DNA of 64,000 nt. It comes from Corynebacterium liangguodongii. Lineage in GTDB: Bacteria; Actinomycetota; Actinomycetes; Mycobacteriales; Mycobacteriaceae. Location: NCBI RefSeq assembly GCF_003070865.1, contig NZ_CP026948.1:806001-870000 (forward strand), in the 5' to 3' direction. Made by a program: the position numbers and the translations under genes. Position 1 is the stretch's first letter, and each line of letters begins with the position of its first letter. The notes beneath the pieces were generated by a model, which saw nothing but the letters and a program-made list of their open reading frames with translations, did no database searches and was not told the DNA's origin. Below are positions 1 through 8,691 of the stretch, piece after piece.

Positions 1-1
1 G

Positions 2-64
2 GTAACACTCGTGTGGCTCTACACCGAGATCCTGCACCTGCTCTCGCAGGCGCAACGCGACTAG
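2..64 (+). CDS. C-terminal end of a Bax inhibitor-1/YccA-like membrane protein (partial)
   Basis: Frame 2 reads through from the window edge for 20 codons and ends VWLYTEILHLLSQAQRD at a TAG. The pattern VWLYxEILxLL is what is expected of the last transmembrane helix of BI-1/YccA family proteins, which in actinobacteria end this way. Only the tail is present, so the assignment rests on one short motif. A strong hairpin with a T-run follows immediately, which agrees with this being the end of a gene. Confidence 0.5.
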   Translation, partial: VTLVWLYTEILHLLSQAQRD

Positions 65-74
65 CACAGGCGAC

Positions 75-110
75 AAAAATCCCGCCCAGACGCCACCGGG
101 CGGGATTTTT
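75..110. terminator. Bidirectional intrinsic terminator
   Basis: A 13-bp perfect inverted repeat (AAAAATCCCGCCC at 75-87 and its complement at 98-110) with a 10-nt loop is flanked by A-runs on one side and T-runs on the other. It sits between two convergent genes and can end transcription from both directions. Confidence 0.9.
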
Positions 111-123
111 CAGTTTTCGGGGG

Positions 124-627
124 CTAGTACTGGGTACCCGGGTTGACCGAGACGCCAGCGACGCTCACCGTCGTGTACTGGAGGCCGCCGTTGACTTCCT
201 GCGGGCTGCCGAGCACGATCTCGGTGTTCTCAACCCGGCGGTCCGGGTCAACTGTGACGCGCGTGCCGGTGCCGGTGGCGATGGTGGAGCTCCACTCGTC
301 CCAGGTGATGTCCTCAATAAAGTCGTTCTGGTCCTGGCACGACAGGGTGATGCGCTTTGGCTCGGAACCCGCCGGCTTGCCGCAGTCGATGAAGACGGGG
401 GTGCCGGAAGCCTCGATCGGTGCTGCGGCTTCGGCGACGTTGGAGCGCGGTGCTGATTCCGCGCTGGCCTGCGCAGCGCCCGCCAGGGAGCGCGGGTCTT
501 GCGTGGTGGCGGTGTCAACCTTCTCCGCGGAGTCGACCTGGTGAGGCGGGGAGCACGCCGCTAGCCCGAGCGCGGCGAGCGCGAAGAATCCGGCGGCGAT
601 GGCTTTGGAGGTGTGCTTGCTATTCAC
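124..627 (-). CDS. Putative lipoprotein of unknown function
   Basis: This 167-residue protein starts at a GTG at 627, preceded by AGAAGG about 10 nt upstream. A longer in-frame reading exists but lies inside greA. The N-terminus has a basic stretch, a hydrophobic segment (about residues 9-24) and a lipobox LAAC with Cys25, so it should be exported and lipid-anchored. After a low-complexity Ala/Ser/Glu linker, the C-terminal half (about residues 75-167) has two cysteines and looks like a small beta-rich domain. I do not recognise the family. It lies 16 bp downstream of greA on the same strand and shares the terminator at 75-110. Confidence 0.75.
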   Translation of the reverse strand: MNSKHTSKAIAAGFFALAALGLAACSPPHQVDSAEKVDTATTQDPRSLAGAAQASAESAPRSNVAEAAAPIEASGTPVFIDCGKPAGSEPKRITLSCQDQNDFIEDITWDEWSSTIATGTGTRVTVDPDRRVENTEIVLGSPQEVNGGLQYTTVSVAGVSVNPGTQY

Positions 628-643
628 AGTCTGTGATCCTTCT

Positions 644-1168
644 CTACGAGCGCGAGCGTGGGGTTGCGGCCTTATCCGAATCATACGGCTCCGCGGTGAC
701 GACGGTGACCGAAATCTCGCGGCCGTTCGGCGCGAGGTAGGTGCGCGTCTCGCCCTCGGAGGCACCGACAACGGCGGCACCGAGCGGGGAGCTCTCGGAG
801 TAGGTCTCCAGGTCCTTGTTGTCGGTTGAGGCGGCGCGGGTGCCGATGAGGAAGGTTTCCTTGTCGCTCTCGTCACCGTTGTAGTAGACGTGGACGACGG
901 ACCCGACCTGGGCGACGCCCTCGACGATGCCGGCGCGCTCGGTCGTGGTGTTGGCCAGGATCTCCGAGATCTGCTTGATCCGGGCCTCCTCCTGGTCCTG
1001 CTGCTCGCGCGCCGCGTCGTAGCCGGCGTTTTCCTTCAGGTCGCCCTCTTCGCGGCGTTCGTTGATCTCCGCGGCGATGACCGGGCGGTTGTCGATGAGG
1101 GCCTGCAGCTCGTTTTCGAGCTTCGCCTTCATCTCCGGGGTGATGTACTGCTTCTGGGCTTCAGCCAT
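644..1168 (-). CDS. greA: Transcription elongation factor GreA
   Basis: GreA binds the RNA polymerase secondary channel and stimulates cleavage of backtracked transcripts. The 174-residue product has the N-terminal coiled coil with the acidic tip (NERREEGDLKENAGYDAAREQQ, split by a turn near residues 42-52; the D-L-K-E-N-A-x-Y signature is clear) and a C-terminal FKBP-like domain with GxR...SPLGxAxxG. The start at 1168 (MAEAQKQY) is preferred over an ATG 7 codons upstream because GGAAGG sits 10 nt before it. Length matches corynebacterial GreA. The downstream lipoprotein gene is probably cotranscribed. Confidence 0.96.
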   Translation of the reverse strand: MAEAQKQYITPEMKAKLENELQALIDNRPVIAAEINERREEGDLKENAGYDAAREQQDQEEARIKQISEILANTTTERAGIVEGVAQVGSVVHVYYNGDESDKETFLIGTRAASTDNKDLETYSESSPLGAAVVGASEGETRTYLAPNGREISVTVVTAEPYDSDKAATPRSRS

Positions 1169-1232
1169 GCGGGATGCACCTTCCGTCACTGGGGATTACA
1201 TGGAATACTCGCCGGCGAATTCTATCACGCAG

Positions 1233-1661
1233 CTAGGGGGTGACATCCATGTAGAAGGGGATATCGGTTGAGCACCCATAGACCCGGCCGGAAACCGCGG
1301 GGGCGCGCACGGGGAGCTCGATGCCGACGTGGGTGAGCTTCTCGCCCCCCGCGGGTACGATCACTTCACGACGCCCCACCTCAGCGAAGTCGTAATCCAC
1401 CGCGGTGACGATGCAATACGATGGCACCGAGGGGTCTTTGCGGGTGATGTCGATCCAAAGCTTCGTGGAGGCGTCGTCAATCGCTTCTTGCGTGACAAAG
1501 TTGGCCGACACCGGCACCTGCAGGCGCTGAAGCAATCGAGTAGCGCCCGCGACGATGACGAGCAGCACCATGAGCGTTGCGGCGATGGCGAACACCTTGC
1601 CCCCCGGCCCGGAAGCGGGGTTGGCAGAGTAGCGTGCGCGCGGGGGTGCGGGGGGAGTCAC
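1233..1661 (-). CDS. DUF4307 family membrane-anchored protein
   Basis: This 142-residue protein has a short proline-rich cytoplasmic N-terminus, one transmembrane helix (about residues 22-42) and an extracytoplasmic domain with two cysteines. The sequence matches the actinobacterial DUF4307 family, which usually sits beside greA and mca. The start is a GTG at 1661. It lies 64 bp upstream of greA on the same strand and diverges from mca. Function is unknown; the conserved neighbourhood is the only clue. Confidence 0.85.
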   Translation of the reverse strand: MTPPAPPRARYSANPASGPGGKVFAIAATLMVLLVIVAGATRLLQRLQVPVSANFVTQEAIDDASTKLWIDITRKDPSVPSYCIVTAVDYDFAEVGRREVIVPAGGEKLTHVGIELPVRAPAVSGRVYGCSTDIPFYMDVTP

Positions 1662-1770
1662 GTCGAGATGGTCCTTAGAGTAAGCGGGTGTTCGCGTCGA
1701 TGCTACGTCGATGGTACTAAGATGGGGGGCCGTTCATGAAGTCATCACCACACACGGCTGGAGAAGCGGT

Positions 1771-2637
1771 ATGCGCCTACTAGCAGTTCACGCTCACCCG
1801 GACGACGAGTCTTCGAAGGGAGCGGCGACCCTGGCGCGCTACGCGGATCAAGGGCACCGCGTCAAGGTGGTCACCTGCACCGACGGTCAGCGCGGCGACA
1901 TCTTGAACCCGGCGATGGATCGCCCCGGCGTGCTAGAGAACATGACCACGGTGCGCCGAGAAGAGATGGCCCGCGCGGCCGCCGCGCTCGGCGTCGAGCA
2001 CGAGTGGATGGGCTACGTCGATTCCGGGTTGCCCGAGGGCGACCCGCTCCCGCCCCTGCCCGAGGGGTGCTTCGCGCTCGTCGATACGCTGGAAGCCACG
2101 CGGTCTCTCGTCCGCGTCATCAGGGAGTTTCGGCCGCACGTCATCATCACCTACGACGAAAACGGCGGGTACCCCCACCCCGACCACCTCAAGGTGCACG
2201 AGATCTCCATGCGCGCGTGGGAGCTCGCGGGAGACGCGGGGTTTGCGCCCGAGGAGGGTGAGCCCTGGACGCCGCTGAAACTCTATTACACCCACGGGTT
2301 CATCCTGCAGCGCATGCAGCTGCTGCACGACCGCCTCCTTGACCAAGGCAAGCCGAGTCCGTACGGGTACATGATCAAGCGCTGGGCGGAAAACGAGGCC
2401 GACGTGATGTCGCGGGTGACCACCCGCATCGAGTGCGCGGACTACTTCGAACACCGCGCCGCCGCGCTGACGGCGCACGCGACCCAGATCGATCCGGCCG
2501 GCGCGTTTTTAGCCAGCCCGATCGAGGACCAGCGGGAGGTGTGGCCGACGGAGGAGTTCGAGCTCGCCCGCACCCGCGTGACCACCCACCTACCGGAAGA
2601 TGATCTGTTCGCGGGCATAGAGGAGGATGCACAGTGA
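1771..2637 (+). CDS. mca: Mycothiol S-conjugate amidase Mca
   Basis: Mca hydrolyses mycothiol S-conjugates of electrophiles to a mercapturate and GlcN-Ins, in the cytoplasm. The 288-residue product carries the PIG-L/LmbE zinc-site motifs AHPDDE (residues 8-13) and HPDH (136-139) and the Mca-like reading V-D-S-G-L-P near residue 84. It differs from the MshB paralogue at 57.8 kb in the region after CTDGQRGD. The ATG at 1771 is chosen because GGAG lies just upstream and the catalytic motif begins at residue 8; an upstream in-frame ATG at 1711 would add 20 residues with no family match. It overlaps the next gene by 4 bp. Confidence 0.95.
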   Translation: MRLLAVHAHPDDESSKGAATLARYADQGHRVKVVTCTDGQRGDILNPAMDRPGVLENMTTVRREEMARAAAALGVEHEWMGYVDSGLPEGDPLPPLPEGCFALVDTLEATRSLVRVIREFRPHVIITYDENGGYPHPDHLKVHEISMRAWELAGDAGFAPEEGEPWTPLKLYYTHGFILQRMQLLHDRLLDQGKPSPYGYMIKRWAENEADVMSRVTTRIECADYFEHRAAALTAHATQIDPAGAFLASPIEDQREVWPTEEFELARTRVTTHLPEDDLFAGIEEDAQ

Positions 2638-2921
2638 CGACGGCGACGCACGCGGCGATGTGGGTGGTTGCCCAGGCACCGCCGGAGACCCCGGTCGGCC
2701 CGGAGTTCGGCAAAGCCTCGCCGGTCGGGCTTTTCATTCTCGTCGTGCTGGGGGTGGTCATCCTCGGGATCGGCTACGCCTTCCACCGCCGCCTCTCGCG
2801 GTTCAACCGGCGCCGCCTCTTCGCCGAGCAGCACGGCATCGACCCTTTCGACCGCGAGGCGATCGACGCGGCGATGGAAGAGGCAGGCCTGCGCGACCTC
2901 AGTCGTACGTCGTACCTATAG
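2634..2921 (+). CDS. Small single-pass membrane protein, conserved in the mca-uppS cluster
   Basis: This 95-residue protein has a short extracytoplasmic-like N-terminus, one strong transmembrane helix (about residues 32-51, FILVVLGVVILGIGYAF) and a basic then acidic cytoplasmic tail. The GTG start overlaps the mca stop (GTGA), with AGGAGG ahead of it, so translation is coupled to mca. Its function is unknown. The position between mca and a cis-prenyltransferase is typical of corynebacteria. Confidence 0.85.
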   Translation: MTTATHAAMWVVAQAPPETPVGPEFGKASPVGLFILVVLGVVILGIGYAFHRRLSRFNRRRLFAEQHGIDPFDREAIDAAMEEAGLRDLSRTSYL

Positions 2922-2942
2922 GGGTGCGCAGGGGGCTGTAGA

Positions 2943-3722
2943 GTGGAGCCCGTGACTGCGCTGGTGAAATTCCTCTACCCCTTCTACGAGGCGAGGCTGA
3001 AGCGTGAGCTGCGCGGAAAGAAGGGGCCGCGACACATCGCGGTGATGGCCGACGGTAACCGCCGCTGGGCCCGCGAGTCCGGGTACGTCGACGTCTCCCA
3101 CGGGCACCGCGCGGGCGCGGCGAAGATCGGCGAGCTGGTGCGCTGGGCCGCGGAGATGGAGATCGAGGTGGTCACCATCTACCTGCTCTCGACGGAAAAC
3201 CTCAAGCGCACGACCGAAGAGGTTGAGCTGCTTTTCAATATCATCTCCGGCGTTATCGAAGACCTCGCGGCCGACGACCATTCCTGCCGCGTTAGGCTCG
3301 TCGGGCACTTAGAGCTCCTGCCCGCGGAGGTGGCCGCGGGCATGCAGCGCTCCGCGCAGGCTACGACGGACAAGGTGGGGCTGACCGTCAACATTGCCGT
3401 GGGCTACGGCGGGCGCCAGGAGATCGTCGACGCGGTGCGGACGCTGGTGGCCGAGGAAGCGGACGCGGGAAGGTCGGCGGAGGAGATTGTTCAGGCCGTC
3501 ACAGCGGATTCGATCGAGGCGCACCTCTACACATCTGGCCAGCCGGACCCGGACCTGGTGATTCGGACCTCGGGGGAGCAGCGCTTAAGCGGGTTCTTGC
3601 TCTGGCAGGCGGCCTACTCGGAGATCTGGTTTACCGATACATACTGGCCAGCGTTTCGGAAGATCGATTTCCTGCGCGCCCTGCGCGACTATTCGAAACG
3701 CTCAAGACGCTTCGGCAAGTAA
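2943..3722 (+). CDS. uppS: cis-prenyltransferase (Z-isoprenyl diphosphate synthase, UppS family)
   Basis: The enzyme elongates an allylic diphosphate with isopentenyl diphosphate in cis. The 259-residue product shows the family signatures MADGNRRWA (catalytic Asp about residue 37), TIYLLSTENLKR near 80 and the C-terminal DPDLVIRTSGEQRLSGFLLWQ block, split here around residues 205-225. Corynebacteria have two such enzymes, a short-chain Z-prenyl synthase and the decaprenyl synthase; linkage to mca, coaA and glyA suggests the short-chain form, but the sequence alone does not decide. The start is GTG 2943, with a GTG three codons later as an alternative. Confidence 0.92.
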   Translation: MEPVTALVKFLYPFYEARLKRELRGKKGPRHIAVMADGNRRWARESGYVDVSHGHRAGAAKIGELVRWAAEMEIEVVTIYLLSTENLKRTTEEVELLFNIISGVIEDLAADDHSCRVRLVGHLELLPAEVAAGMQRSAQATTDKVGLTVNIAVGYGGRQEIVDAVRTLVAEEADAGRSAEEIVQAVTADSIEAHLYTSGQPDPDLVIRTSGEQRLSGFLLWQAAYSEIWFTDTYWPAFRKIDFLRALRDYSKRSRRFGK

Positions 3723-3737
3723 GGCACACCTAAGGCC

Positions 3738-4661
3738 CTAGAGCTTGCGCATTCGCACCCGCTCTACGCTGTGGTCGGCGCCCTTGCGGAGCACGAGGGA
3801 GGCGCGCACGCGGGTGGGCAGGATGTTCTCCACGAGGTTGGGCAGGTTGATCGATTGCCAGATTTCCCGCGCCTCGCGGGCGGCCTGGGCGTCGGAAAGC
3901 TGCGCGAAGCGCGCGAAGTGGGCGCCGGGCTCGCGAAACGCGGTCTCGCGCAGCTCGAGGAAGCGATCGATGTACCACTTTTCGATGTGTTCGGTCTTTG
4001 CGTCGACGTAGATGGAGAAATCGATAAGGTCGGAGACCATCAGCGTCGGGCCCGTCTGTAACACGTTGAGTCCCTCGAGGATGACGATGTCCGGGCGGTC
4101 GACGACCTGTTTCTCCCCCGGTATGATGTCGTAGAACTTGTGGGAATACACCGGCGCGGCTACCTCGCTCGCGCCCGACTTGACGTCGGTGATAAACCTC
4201 ATGAACTCGCGCCGGTCGTAGGACTCTGGGAACCCCTTGCGCTCGAGCAGGCCGCGCTCCCGCAACACCGCGGTGGGGTAGAGGAACCCATCTGTGGTCA
4301 CGAGGTCGACCCGGGGGTGGGTCTTGCCCCTTTGCAGCAGGGCCTGGAGCACGCGGGCGGTGGTGGATTTGCCCACAGCAACCGAGCCTGCGATGCCGAT
4401 GATGTACGGCACCCGCATGGATTCCCCCAGGAAGGTTGCGGTGGCCGCGCCGAGCCGTTGAGCAGCCGCGACGCGTAGGTGGATGAGGCGGGCGACAGGC
4501 AGGTAGATATCCGCAACCTCGGCCAGATCGATGTTCTCCCCAATGCCGGCGAGCTTGTTGAGCTCGACCGCGGTGAGCAGCTGGGGCATGGAGGCGCGCA
4601 GCTGACGCCAGTCGCCGCGGTTGAAATCGACGTAGGGGCTGGAATCTACAGCGCGAGACAT
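3738..4661 (-). CDS. coaA: Type I pantothenate kinase CoaA
   Basis: CoaA phosphorylates pantothenate, the first committed step of coenzyme A synthesis. The 307-residue product has the type I P-loop GSVAVGKS (92-99), the [11 protein letters not shown] block after it, the [10 protein letters not shown] motif and [11 protein letters not shown] of the bacterial PanK family. Length and motif order are standard. It is convergent with the cis-prenyltransferase (15 bp apart) and diverges from glyA across a 69-bp region that must carry both promoters. Confidence 0.97.
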   Translation of the reverse strand: MSRAVDSSPYVDFNRGDWRQLRASMPQLLTAVELNKLAGIGENIDLAEVADIYLPVARLIHLRVAAAQRLGAATATFLGESMRVPYIIGIAGSVAVGKSTTARVLQALLQRGKTHPRVDLVTTDGFLYPTAVLRERGLLERKGFPESYDRREFMRFITDVKSGASEVAAPVYSHKFYDIIPGEKQVVDRPDIVILEGLNVLQTGPTLMVSDLIDFSIYVDAKTEHIEKWYIDRFLELRETAFREPGAHFARFAQLSDAQAAREAREIWQSINLPNLVENILPTRVRASLVLRKGADHSVERVRMRKL

Positions 4662-4685
4662 GGCCCCATTGTGTCATCTCGGGCA

Positions 4686-4691
4686 TATACT
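4686..4691 (+). promoter_or_regulatory. Candidate -10 element for glyA
   Basis: TATACT lies 40 bp upstream of the glyA start in the short coaA-glyA divergent region. No good -35 hexamer is visible at 16-18 bp, which is common in corynebacteria. Downstream, AGAAGG provides the ribosome-binding site. Confidence 0.5.
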
Positions 4692-4730
4692 GGCTAAAAA
4701 CTATCCCCCACTAAAGAAGGACCCGGAAAG

Positions 4731-6023
4731 ATGAACGAGGATTTCCGCTACCAGGATCTCGCCTCTTTGGACCCCGAAGTCCACGAGGCCATCGTGAGCG
4801 AGCTCGGCCGCCAGCGCAACACGCTGGAGATGATCGCTTCTGAAAACTTCGTCCCCCGCGCGGTGCTCCAGGCCCAGGGATCGGTGCTGACAAACAAGTA
4901 CGCCGAGGGCTACCCGGGCCGCCGTTACTACGGCGGCTGCGAGTACGTTGACGTCATCGAGGACCTCGCCCGCGAGCGCGCGAAGGAGGTCTTCGGCGCG
5001 AAGTACGCCAACGTGCAGCCGCACTCGGGCGCCCAGGCCAACGCCGCCGTCCTCATGGCGCTGGCTGAGCCGGGGGAGACGATCCTCGGCCTCGACCTCG
5101 CGCACGGCGGTCACCTCACCCACGGCATGAAGATCAACTTCTCCGGCCGCCTCTACAACGTCGCGGCCTACCAGGTGGAGAAGGATACCCACCTCATCGA
5201 CATGGACAAGCTGCGCGAGCAGGCGCGCGAGGTCAAGCCGAAGGTCATCATCGCGGGGTGGTCGGCCTACCCGCGGCAGCAGGACTTCGCGGAGTTCCGC
5301 TCGATTGCGGACGAAGTTGGCGCCTACCTGTGGGTGGACATGGCCCACTTCGCCGGCCTGGTTGCTGCCGGCCTGCACCCCAACCCGGTGCCGCACGCCC
5401 ACGTGGTCTCCTCCACCGTGCACAAGACGATCGGCGGGCCCCGGTCCGGCTTCATCCTCACCAACGACCTCGACCTGCACAAGAAGCTCAACTCCACGGT
5501 CTTCCCCGGCCAGCAGGGAGGGCCGCTCATGCACGTCATCGCCGCGAAGGCTACCGCCTTTAAGATCGCGGGCCTGCCCGAGTACAAGGACCGCCAGCAG
5601 CGCACCATTGACGGCGCGAAGATCCTCGCCGAGCGCCTCACGCGTGACGACGCCAAGGGGGCCGGCGTCGACGTCGTCTCCGGCGGCACCGATGTCCACC
5701 TCGTCCTCGTGGACCTGCGGAACTCGACGATGGATGGCCAGCAGGCGGAGGATCTGCTGCACGAGGTGGGCATCACGGTCAACCGCAACGCGGTGCCTTT
5801 CGACCCGCGCCCGCCGAAGGTGACCTCCGGCCTGCGCATCGGCACCTCCGCGCTTGCCACCCGCGGGTTCGGCGATGCGGACTTCGCGGAGGTTGCGGAG
5901 GTGATCGCGCGCACGCTCATCGATGGCGAGGGCGCCGACCGCGAGGCCCTTCACGCCCGCGTCGATGCGCTGGCGGAGAAGTACCCGCTCTACCCGGGCC
6001 TGGAGGACTGGAAGCTGCTGTAA
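4731..6023 (+). CDS. glyA: Serine hydroxymethyltransferase
   Basis: GlyA converts serine and tetrahydrofolate to glycine and methylene-THF, a major one-carbon source. The 430-residue product has the fold-type I PLP site with Lys232 in [14 protein letters not shown], the N-terminal MIASENF block, GGHLTHG near residue 127 and the C-terminal [12 protein letters not shown] block. The start ATG 4731 follows AAGAAGG. The antisense strand carries a 547-codon open frame that is only a shadow of the biased codon use. It is transcribed away from coaA. Confidence 0.98.
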   Translation: MNEDFRYQDLASLDPEVHEAIVSELGRQRNTLEMIASENFVPRAVLQAQGSVLTNKYAEGYPGRRYYGGCEYVDVIEDLARERAKEVFGAKYANVQPHSGAQANAAVLMALAEPGETILGLDLAHGGHLTHGMKINFSGRLYNVAAYQVEKDTHLIDMDKLREQAREVKPKVIIAGWSAYPRQQDFAEFRSIADEVGAYLWVDMAHFAGLVAAGLHPNPVPHAHVVSSTVHKTIGGPRSGFILTNDLDLHKKLNSTVFPGQQGGPLMHVIAAKATAFKIAGLPEYKDRQQRTIDGAKILAERLTRDDAKGAGVDVVSGGTDVHLVLVDLRNSTMDGQQAEDLLHEVGITVNRNAVPFDPRPPKVTSGLRIGTSALATRGFGDADFAEVAEVIARTLIDGEGADREALHARVDALAEKYPLYPGLEDWKLL

Positions 6024-6058
6024 GCGGGGCGAGGCGGCGCGGGAATCTGATTTATCTG

Positions 6059-6064
6059 TATTAT
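6059..6064 (+). promoter_or_regulatory. Candidate -10 element for the LGFP lipoprotein
   Basis: TATTAT lies 41 bp before the start codon in the AT-rich glyA-lipoprotein spacer. GAAAGG precedes the ATG. The spacer base composition contrasts with the flanking genes, which supports an own promoter. Confidence 0.45.
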
Positions 6065-6105
6065 GGAATAAGTAATCAAAATTCCCTAGATGAAAGGTTT
6101 TCACA

Positions 6106-6660
6106 ATGAATACCCAGCGCACGATCGCCGCCGCAGTCGCAGCAGCCATGCTCGCTACCGGGCTGGCCGCCTGCTCCTCCGCCGAGCAGGGCGGGGCCGG
6201 AGAGAAGACCACTGTCGAGGAGACGGCAACCGAGACCAACACGGTGAAGGAGTCCGCACCCGCCGAGGCCAAGGGCGAGACGGTTCCGGTTACCACCGCC
6301 GATGGCCAGCAGGCCATGGTCCCCGCGGGGCTCGCCGAGGCCATGAAGACCTACGCCGAGCAGCCCGCGTGGGGCGAGCCGTTGAAGGTCGAGGAGAAGG
6401 AAGGTGGCTGGATCGCCTCTTACGACAACGGCCACTACGTCACCTGGAACGAGAACACCGGCGGCGCACCCACCTGGGGCGAGATCGCTAACAACTGGCT
6501 GACCACCGTCGAGCCGGAGCAAAACCTCGGCTTCCCGGTCGCCCCGGAGAAGAAGATCGAGAACGGTTCCGGCTGGGTTCAGGAGTTTGAAAACGGCACC
6601 ATCGAGTGGGCCCGCGGCGGCTCGAACGGCGAGTTCCAGGCAAACGTCAACGTCAAGTAG
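6106..6660 (+). CDS. Lipoprotein with an LGFP repeat
   Basis: This 184-residue protein has a signal peptide ending in a lipobox LAAC (Cys23), a Glu/Thr-rich linker (25-65), and a C-terminal region with a single LGFP unit (LGFP at 141-144) followed by WVQEFENGTIEWARG, the typical continuation. LGFP repeats occur in corynebacterial envelope proteins such as the C-terminal repeats of a mycolyltransferase and are proposed to bind the cell wall. The likely role is a surface lipoprotein contacting arabinogalactan or peptidoglycan; this is inference. It has its own AT-rich upstream region. Confidence 0.85.
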   Translation: MNTQRTIAAAVAAAMLATGLAACSSAEQGGAGEKTTVEETATETNTVKESAPAEAKGETVPVTTADGQQAMVPAGLAEAMKTYAEQPAWGEPLKVEEKEGGWIASYDNGHYVTWNENTGGAPTWGEIANNWLTTVEPEQNLGFPVAPEKKIENGSGWVQEFENGTIEWARGGSNGEFQANVNVK

Positions 6661-6708
6661 CCTCGCCGCGGATTGCGTCCCCGCCGGATTCGTTAGACAA
6701 TATGGGCC

Positions 6709-7248
6709 ATGTCTCATTCAACCCACGACGGATTTAACCTCCGTCCGATCCGCCCGGCCGACTACCCGCAGGTCCGCGACATTTACGAGATGGGGCTGGG
6801 ATCGGGGCACGCAACCTACGAAACCGCTGGTCCGAGCTGGGAAGAGTTCCGGGCCCGCAAAATCATGGAGACGGTGTTCGTGGCTACCCCAGCCGAGGAT
6901 GACGAGCGCATCCTCGGCTGGGTTTCCGCCGCTAAGGCGTCCTCGCGCAGCGTCTTCCACGGGGTCGTGGAAGACTCCATCTACACCCACCCCGACGCCC
7001 AGGGGCGCGGTATCTCAGGAGCCCTGCTCGACAGGCTCATCGAGACGTGTATCGCGCTTGATAAGTGGTCCATCCACTCGTGGATCTTCCCCGAGAACGA
7101 GGGCTCGGCGCAGCTGCACCTCTCCCGCGGGTTTGAAAAGGTGGGCACGTTCCACCACATGGCCCAGATGTCCTACGGGGAGATGGAGGGGCAGTGGCGC
7201 GACACCGACATCTACGAGCTTCTCCTGCCCAAGCCGGGCGAGAAGTAG
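6709..7248 (+). CDS. GNAT family N-acetyltransferase (phosphinothricin/Met-sulfoximine acetyltransferase-like)
   Basis: The 179-residue product begins with FNLRPIRPADYPQVRDIYEMG and has EDSIYTHPDAQGRGISGALLDRLIE near residues 87-112, where QGRGISG is the acetyl-CoA pyrophosphate-binding loop. The order of motifs resembles the PAT/YncA branch that acetylates small amine compounds such as methionine sulfoximine or phosphinothricin. The HHMAQMSYGEMEGQWRDTDIYEL tail fits that branch. The true substrate cannot be told. It stands alone, 48 bp after the LGFP gene, and is convergent with the MFS gene. Confidence 0.85.
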   Translation: MSHSTHDGFNLRPIRPADYPQVRDIYEMGLGSGHATYETAGPSWEEFRARKIMETVFVATPAEDDERILGWVSAAKASSRSVFHGVVEDSIYTHPDAQGRGISGALLDRLIETCIALDKWSIHSWIFPENEGSAQLHLSRGFEKVGTFHHMAQMSYGEMEGQWRDTDIYELLLPKPGEK

Positions 7249-7254
7249 CCCGGC

Positions 7255-8691
7255 CTAGCTAATCGTCTCTTTAAGCGGGTCTTCGCGGACCCAGGCGAGC
7301 AGCACGAGCGCGCCTAGCGTCAGCGGCGCCATGAGCGCGAACACCGGGGTGAGCGCGTCGTTATAGCCCGTGGCCACCGCCGCTTTGAGCTCCGGCGGGA
7401 GCCCGGCGACGGCGCCCGGGGTCAGCGTGCTTATCGACGCCCCTGCGAGCTTTTCCCCGAGATTATGAATAAACAGGGAGCCTACGAGCGAGGCCCCGAG
7501 CGCGGAGCCGAGCTGGCGGAAGAAGTTGTTCGCCGCGGTGGCGGTGCCCACGACGCTTACCGGGAACGAGTTTTGGACAATCAACATGAGGACCTGCATA
7601 ACGAGCCCGATGCCCACACCGAAGCAGAAGAGGCAGGCCGCGAGGAACGCAAGGCGCGAGGAGGCCTCTAGCCTCGAGAGGGCAACGAGGGACAGGGTGA
7701 TCATCCCCATCCCGGCAATGGGGTAGGCCTTATACCGCCCGGTGCGAGAGATAACGAAGCCCACCGAGACGCCGACGAGCAGCATCCCGGCGACCATGCT
7801 CACGAGCACCAGGCCGGCCTGGGTAGGGGTGAGGCCGTGCACCATCTGGAGGTAGGTGGGCACATAACCGATCACCCCCGTCATAGAAAACCCGAGGATT
7901 ACCCCTGCCACGGTGGTCAGCGCCATGTTCCGGTTGGCAAAGAGGTTCATCGGCACAAGCGGCTGCGCCGCTCGCATCTCGACCGCGACGAAGAGGGTAG
8001 TAAAGACGACGGCGGCGCAGATGAGGACAATGTCCTTCCACGTCGTGGCCGCGATGATGCCCCCGGTGGCCAGCACCATGAACACCGCGCCTAAGACATC
8101 GAAATTCACCGGGCCGTCCGAGCGCCCGCGCAGACGCAGGACCGCCGCGGACACCGCGATGGCGGCCAGCCCGAACGGGACGTTGATCCACAGCGCCCAG
8201 CGCCAGCCGGGGCCCTCGGTAAACCAGCCGCCTAGGACCGGTCCGAGCACGGAGGAGACGCCGAAGACCACGCCCATGGCACCCATGTACTTCCCGCGCT
8301 GGCGGGCGGGGATGATCTCGGCGATGATCGCCTGAGAGTTGACCATCATCCCGCCGGCCCCGAGGCCCTGGATCCCGCGGGCGAGGATCAACAGGCCCAT
8401 CGAGTCCGCGAGGCCCCCGAAGATAGATCCAGCGACGAACAGGCCGATGGAGCCGAGGTAGAGCCAGGTGCGCCCGAGGGCGTCGCCAAGCTTGCCGTTG
8501 AGCGGCATGGCAATGGTCATCGTCAGCATGAACATCGCGATGACCCAGCTCATGTGCTCGACCCCGCCGAGCTCGCCGACGATGGTGGGCAGCGCGGTGA
8601 CAAAGATCATCTGCCCGAGCGAGCTCATGAGCATGGTGAGCATGAGCGCGGAGAAGATGACCCCGACCCGGGGAGCCTTGGCCCCTTCCAC
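7255..8691 (-). CDS. MFS drug-exporter-like transporter, DHA2 (14-TM) family
   Basis: The 478-residue protein has about 14 hydrophobic helices and the MFS motif A reading NGKLGDALGRTW (residues about 65-76) and motif C with GPVLGGWF near 157. These fit the EmrB/QacA drug:H+ antiporter group. The GTG start at 8691 shares one base with the fumC stop (TAGTG), so it is probably translated by coupling to fumC; no separate Shine-Dalgarno is seen. The fumC association looks positional rather than functional. The substrate is unknown. Confidence 0.88.
   Translation of the reverse strand: MEGAKAPRVGVIFSALMLTMLMSSLGQMIFVTALPTIVGELGGVEHMSWVIAMFMLTMTIAMPLNGKLGDALGRTWLYLGSIGLFVAGSIFGGLADSMGLLILARGIQGLGAGGMMVNSQAIIAEIIPARQRGKYMGAMGVVFGVSSVLGPVLGGWFTEGPGWRWALWINVPFGLAAIAVSAAVLRLRGRSDGPVNFDVLGAVFMVLATGGIIAATTWKDIVLICAAVVFTTLFVAVEMRAAQPLVPMNLFANRNMALTTVAGVILGFSMTGVIGYVPTYLQMVHGLTPTQAGLVLVSMVAGMLLVGVSVGFVISRTGRYKAYPIAGMGMITLSLVALSRLEASSRLAFLAACLFCFGVGIGLVMQVLMLIVQNSFPVSVVGTATAANNFFRQLGSALGASLVGSLFIHNLGEKLAGASISTLTPGAVAGLPPELKAAVATGYNDALTPVFALMAPLTLGALVLLAWVREDPLKETIS

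Noticed and set aside
4701..6344. A 547-codon open frame on the minus strand across glyA and the lipoprotein gene
   Set aside because: It is antisense to glyA, which has all family motifs. Its sequence is low-complexity Val/Leu/Gly/Arg typical of the reverse frame of a high-GC gene.
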